A stretch of DNA of 18,607 nucleotides from an uncultured Campylobacter sp. GTDB taxonomy: Bacteria > Campylobacterota > Campylobacteria > Campylobacterales > Campylobacteraceae. The stretch is from positions 1-18,607 of the forward strand of contig NZ_CALIBF010000092.1 in the NCBI RefSeq assembly GCF_938045465.1, written 5' to 3'. Below are positions 15,669 to 18,607 of the stretch, piece after piece. Every line of letters starts with the position of its first letter. The stretch's first letter is position 1. The translations under genes and the position numbers were made by a program. A model generated the notes under the pieces. The model did not search any database. It was not told the origin of the DNA and saw only the letters and a program-made list of their open reading frames with translations.

Positions 15669-15712
15669 TTTGGAATTTCGCCAGCGTCTTAAAGGTGAGG
15701 CGAAATTCCAAA
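15669..15712 (-). terminator. 14-bp perfect inverted repeat downstream of ppa (probable terminator)
   Basis: TTTGGAATTTCGCC (15669-15682) and GGCGAAATTCCAAA (15699-15712) are exact reverse complements separated by 16 bases. It begins about 20 bases past the ppa stop codon in the direction of ppa transcription, and is followed on that strand by AAATTTT-rich DNA rather than a pure U-run. The stem is stable enough to end or protect the ppa transcript. Each arm holds the window's recurrent word GCGAAATTC/GAATTTCGC, in inverted orientation. Confidence 0.65.
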
Positions 15713-15732
15713 TCGAAGGATGCTTGTAAATT

Positions 15733-16251
15733 TTATTTATAAGCCTTGATCGCTTTGTCTAGGATTTTCTCGGCCTCGGCGGCGCTTGCGAAGTCCTTCA
15801 CTTTGACCCATTTATTCGGCTCTAAAAGCTTGTAGGTTTCGAAGAAATTTTTGATCTTATCCAGCGTCGCTTTAGGCAGATCGGCGACCCCTTTAATGCC
15901 CTCAAATCGCGGATCGATCTTGCTAACCGGCACGGCAAGCAGCTTCTCGTCCATTCCGTTTTCGTCCTCCATCATCAAAACGCCGATTAAGCGGCACGGG
16001 ATCACGCTGCCTGCGGCAAGCGGGTATTCGTTTAGCACCAAAACATCCGCGGGATCGCCGTCGTCTGACAAGGTATTGGGCACGAAGCCGTAGTTTGCGG
16101 GGTAAAACATCGCACCGTATAGCACGCGATCTACGCAGAGCGCACCGCTTGCTTTGTCGATCTCGTATTTGATGTTCGAGCCGTAAGGGATCTCGATCAC
16201 TGCGTTGATTTTATCGGGGTTTGAACCCACTTTTATCTTTGAAAGATCCAT
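15733..16251 (-). CDS. ppa: Inorganic pyrophosphatase (family I)
   Basis: Ppa hydrolyses PPi to two phosphates (EC 3.6.1.1), pulling biosynthetic reactions such as tRNA charging forward. The 172-residue length is typical of the bacterial soluble hexameric enzyme. Key features are the early IEIPYGSNIKYEIDK stretch, YPANYGFVPNTL, and the metal-binding signature DDGDPADVLV with its aspartates, followed later by DPRF and the C-terminal KWVKV segment. The start follows AAAGGA at proper spacing. Only nine bases separate it from the stop of the YgiW-like gene upstream, so the two are probably co-transcribed. A strong hairpin follows its stop codon. Confidence 0.96.
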   Translation of the reverse strand: MDLSKIKVGSNPDKINAVIEIPYGSNIKYEIDKASGALCVDRVLYGAMFYPANYGFVPNTLSDDGDPADVLVLNEYPLAAGSVIPCRLIGVLMMEDENGMDEKLLAVPVSKIDPRFEGIKGVADLPKATLDKIKNFFETYKLLEPNKWVKVKDFASAAEAEKILDKAIKAYK

Positions 16252-16260
16252 AGTTTTCCT

Positions 16261-16617
16261 TTATTTAGAATTTAAAATTTTGATATTTTTTACGTCTATC
16301 GTCGTTTTGGTAAAATCTTTGTCGATCTCGCCGCTAATTCGCACGAGCGTATTTTCATCTACGCTCACGCCGCGCCAAACGTCATCATCGATCTCAACCT
16401 CGATGCTATCGCCGTTTTGATCCACAAATCGATAATGTTCGTGTCTGAGTTGAGATTTTATCTTGCCGTCGATTACGACAAAAGAATCATCTCTTAATGT
16501 AAGCGCTTCTTTGACGCTTGACGGCTGATTTTGCGCCGTCGCACCGCTTGGGACAAACCCGCCCGCGGCGAATGCAGCCGCGCACAAAGCCATATTAATT
16601 AAAAATTTTCTAACCAT
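16261..16617 (-). CDS. Periplasmic BOF/YgiW-YdeI family OB-fold protein
   Basis: The 118-residue product has a signal peptide (hydrophobic 5-20, processing near SGATAQ). The rest fits the BOF (bacterial OB-fold) family: a VKEAL-LRDDSFVVIDGKI block, then LRHEHYRFVDQNG, then VEIDDDVWRG-V, ending in a DVKNI strand. In E. coli, YgiW and YdeI are periplasmic stress-tolerance proteins (peroxide, cationic peptides), and related OB folds bind ligands without catalysis; the role here is inferred from family only. The ATG has AAGGATAG just upstream. It sits between adk (267-bp gap, likely its own promoter) and ppa (9-bp gap). Confidence 0.87.
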   Translation of the reverse strand: MVRKFLINMALCAAAFAAGGFVPSGATAQNQPSSVKEALTLRDDSFVVIDGKIKSQLRHEHYRFVDQNGDSIEVEIDDDVWRGVSVDENTLVRISGEIDKDFTKTTIDVKNIKILNSK

Positions 16618-16884
16618 ATCTATCCTTAAATTTTAATCTCTGTATCCGCAAACAGATCTGAAATTTCATTAAATTTAAAAGCCGCTCATATTTAACGCTC
16701 GCATTAAATTTGCGGCGCGAGCTTTTAAATTTACGCTTAAAATTTGGCTATCTAGCGCGACGGCGAGCTATAAATTTAAAGGCACGCTCGTGCTAAAGAC
16801 GCATTAAATTTAAGCGCGATTTGCGCCGCTTGCGCTATGAAAAAGAAGCCAAAGGCGCTTAAAATTTAAGCCGCCCCAAGCGCG

Positions 16885-17466
16885 CTAGCCTAATTTTTCG
16901 ATCTGCGCGGCGATTATAGCGTTTATGTCCGCTACGATCTCCTCGACCGTGCGCTCGCCGTTTACGCTGTAAAATACGCCCGCGTCGCCGTAAAATTTAC
17001 GGATATCCTCGATCGGCTCTGAAAATACCGCCATGCGGTTTTTAAAGACCTCCTCGTTATCGTCTGCTCCGCGAGCGCGTCCTAAAACACGCTCCTTGGC
17101 GATTTCCTCGCTAACGCACACTTCGATGACTGCGCTAAGATTTACATCATCGTCGCCTCGCAGCACCTCGTCTAGCTTATTCATCTGCTCGACGCTTCTT
17201 GGATAGCCGTCGATGATGATGAAGTCTTTAGGTGAGCTTTTAATCGCGCTAACGATAGCATTTACGACGATATCAAGCGGCACGAGATTGCCTTTAGAAA
17301 TGAAGCCATCTATCTGCCTGCCCAGAGCGCTGCCGCTTGCTACCTCGGCGCGTAGCAGATCGCCCGTGGAGTAGTGCTCGATGCTTTGATTCATCTGAGC
17401 GATCATACTCGCATCGGTCGTTTTGCCGCTGCCAGGAGCGCCGATGATTAAAAAAAGGCTTTTCAT
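16885..17466 (-). CDS. adk: Adenylate kinase
   Basis: Adk interconverts ATP + AMP and 2 ADP (EC 2.7.4.3) in the cytosol. It has the P-loop GAPGSGKT (9-16), the AMP-binding STGDLLR (33-39) and DGYPRS (86-91). A short lid region (LGRARGADDNEEVFKNR) replaces the long, zinc-type lid of many bacterial enzymes, giving 193 residues, as in the epsilonproteobacterial type. Its ATG overlaps the aspS stop codon in ATGA, so it is translationally coupled to aspS. The 267-bp gap after it (16618-16884) carries AAATTT-type words and a weak 6-bp inverted repeat but no clear terminator. Confidence 0.96.
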   Translation of the reverse strand: MKSLFLIIGAPGSGKTTDASMIAQMNQSIEHYSTGDLLRAEVASGSALGRQIDGFISKGNLVPLDIVVNAIVSAIKSSPKDFIIIDGYPRSVEQMNKLDEVLRGDDDVNLSAVIEVCVSEEIAKERVLGRARGADDNEEVFKNRMAVFSEPIEDIRKFYGDAGVFYSVNGERTVEEIVADINAIIAAQIEKLG

Positions 17467-18607
17467 TTTTGCTCCTTCTTATGAAGCCTAAGACCTAGCT
17501 CGCGAAGCTGCTCGTCTGTAACGACGCTAGGAGCTTTGGTGAGCGGACACTGCGCGCGCTGCGTTTTAGGAAACGCGATAACCTCGCGGATACTGCTTGA
17601 GCCAGTAACCAGCATCATCAGCCTATCAAAGCCGATCGCGATACCTCCGTGCGGAGGCGCGCCGAAGCTTAGCGCATCAAGCAGGAAGCCGAATTTCTCC
17701 CTCTGCTCTGCAGGCTCGATCTTAAGCAACCTAAAGACCTTTTCTTGAATGTCCGCTTTGTGGATCCTGATGCTGCCGCCACCAAGCTCAATGCCGTTTA
17801 GCACGACGTCGTAGGCAATCGAGGTAATATCCTCCAAATCTGGCTCGTCGGGATTGTTCGGCATAGTGAAAGGATGGTGCATCGCGGAGTAGCTGCCGTC
17901 GTCGTTTTGCTCAAACATAGGGAAATTTACGACCCACAAAAACTCAAGCCTGTTCGGATCTATGAGACCAAGCTCGTTTGCAAGGAAAATTCTAAATCTA
18001 CCCATATAATCAAGCACGATTTTCTTTTTGCCCGCGCCGAAAAATACGACGTCGCCGACTTTAAGCTCGCAGCGCTTGATAAGCTCGTCCAGCTCGCTTT
18101 TTTCAAAGAATTTTACCAGCGGCCCCTTTAGACCGTCCTCTTTTACTTGGATAAACGCAAGCCCTTGCGCGCCGAATTTTTTCACGTACTCCTCAAAGCC
18201 TTGCATCTGCCGCTTGCTAAATTTCAGATCGCCGCCCTCGACTTTGAGCGCTTTTACGCGATTAGCCTTGCGGTCTTTGGCTAAATTTGAAAAAATTTCG
18301 TTGCTCGATTTTTCAAAAATATCGGCTACGTCGATGAAAGGCATATCGTAGCGCAGATCGGGTTTGTCGCTGCCGTAAAGCTCCATCGCGTCCTTATACT
18401 CCATATGTCTAAAAGGAGTGACGATCTCGCGACCGCAGGATTTAAAAATGTCCTTTAAAACCTCCTCGGCTACGCGCATTACGTCGTACTGGGTATTGAA
18501 GCTCATCTCGATATCGATCTGCGTAAATTCCGGCTGGCGGTCGGCGCGCAGGTCCTCGTCGCGGTAGCAGCGCGCGATCTGGAAGTATTTATCAAAGCCC
18601 GAGCACA
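17463..18607 (-). CDS. aspS: Aspartyl-tRNA synthetase (5' end outside the window)
   Basis: AspRS attaches aspartate to tRNA (class II, EC 6.1.1.12). The reading frame is open to the window edge, so the start lies beyond 18607 and only about the last 381 codons are seen. Near the edge it reads GFDKYFQIARCYRDEDLRAD-RQPEFTQIDIEMSF, the class II motif 2 region. The bacterial AspRS insertion domain follows, then HHPFT, and motif 3 HGGIAIGFDRLMML. The C-terminal IREVIAFPKTQRAQCPLT block is also diagnostic. An internal Met (18506) is not the true start. Many epsilonproteobacterial AspRS enzymes also charge tRNA-Asn and rely on GatCAB; that cannot be judged from this part. It overlaps adk by four bases. 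Confidence 0.97.
   Translation of the reverse strand, partial: CSGFDKYFQIARCYRDEDLRADRQPEFTQIDIEMSFNTQYDVMRVAEEVLKDIFKSCGREIVTPFRHMEYKDAMELYGSDKPDLRYDMPFIDVADIFEKSSNEIFSNLAKDRKANRVKALKVEGGDLKFSKRQMQGFEEYVKKFGAQGLAFIQVKEDGLKGPLVKFFEKSELDELIKRCELKVGDVVFFGAGKKKIVLDYMGRFRIFLANELGLIDPNRLEFLWVVNFPMFEQNDDGSYSAMHHPFTMPNNPDEPDLEDITSIAYDVVLNGIELGGGSIRIHKADIQEKVFRLLKIEPAEQREKFGFLLDALSFGAPPHGGIAIGFDRLMMLVTGSSSIREVIAFPKTQRAQCPLTKAPSVVTDEQLRELGLRLHKKEQK

Noticed and set aside
16697..16722. GCTCGC ... GCGAGC inverted repeat between adk and the YgiW-like gene
   Set aside because: Only six base pairs; a T-run follows only on the plus strand, opposite to local transcription.

Overview
The window looks like chromosomal DNA from a Campylobacter, probably one of the higher-GC, host-associated species of the C. 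gracilis/showae/rectus type. The evidence is an epsilonproteobacterial-style DnaB, Ppk1 and short-lid adenylate kinase, the minus-strand order aspS-adk-(ygiW)-ppa that matches the aspS-adk-ppa order I recall from C. jejuni, Helicobacter-like cysteine-rich Sel1 proteins, TATAAT -10 boxes behind T-rich DNA, and GC-rich core genes studded with the palindrome AAATTT. The species is an inference.

Layout. 1-771 holds no convincing gene; most of it is a quasi-periodic field of AATT-centred palindromes. dnaB (772-2865, +) carries an unusually long low-complexity C-terminal tail and overlaps a large membrane protein of unknown function (2819-4876, +) that contains a 36-bp/12-residue tandem repeat. Next come two tandem paralogues of secreted Cys-rich Sel1/Hcp-like proteins (5093-5641, 5628-6158) and the wreck of a third (6162-6492). 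ppk1 (6606-8687) follows, then a larger eight-module Hcp-like protein (8818-9843). After a 440-bp AT-rich regulatory gap lies a 996-residue TonB-dependent receptor of the haemoglobin/transferrin type (10284-13274). A 759-bp gap without a recognisable gene separates it from the minus-strand half: a secreted leucine-rich-repeat protein (14034-15530), a strong hairpin, ppa, a BOF/YgiW-family periplasmic protein, adk and the 3' part of aspS, which runs off the window.

How the genes relate. The minus-strand block is housekeeping: tRNA charging and adenylate kinase make or handle AMP and PPi, and Ppa removes PPi. Ppk1 makes polyphosphate from ATP. The Hcp-like proteins, TonB receptor and LRR protein are exported or surface proteins, and most are visibly more AT-rich than the core genes. 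They look like an accessory, host-interaction layer inserted between conserved genes.

The most unusual signal is at the DNA level. Hexamers of the form RAATTY (AAATTT, GAATTT, AAATTC) are very dense. They are often extended to GCGAAATTY, are concentrated in intergenic DNA and in the disordered parts of proteins, and in one place form a perfect inverted pair that makes a terminator-like hairpin. RAATTY is the sequence whose adenine methylation by CtsM promotes natural DNA uptake in C. jejuni. The pattern therefore resembles an uptake-sequence system like those of Neisseria and Haemophilus. This is a hypothesis that whole-genome word counts and methylome or transformation data could test.
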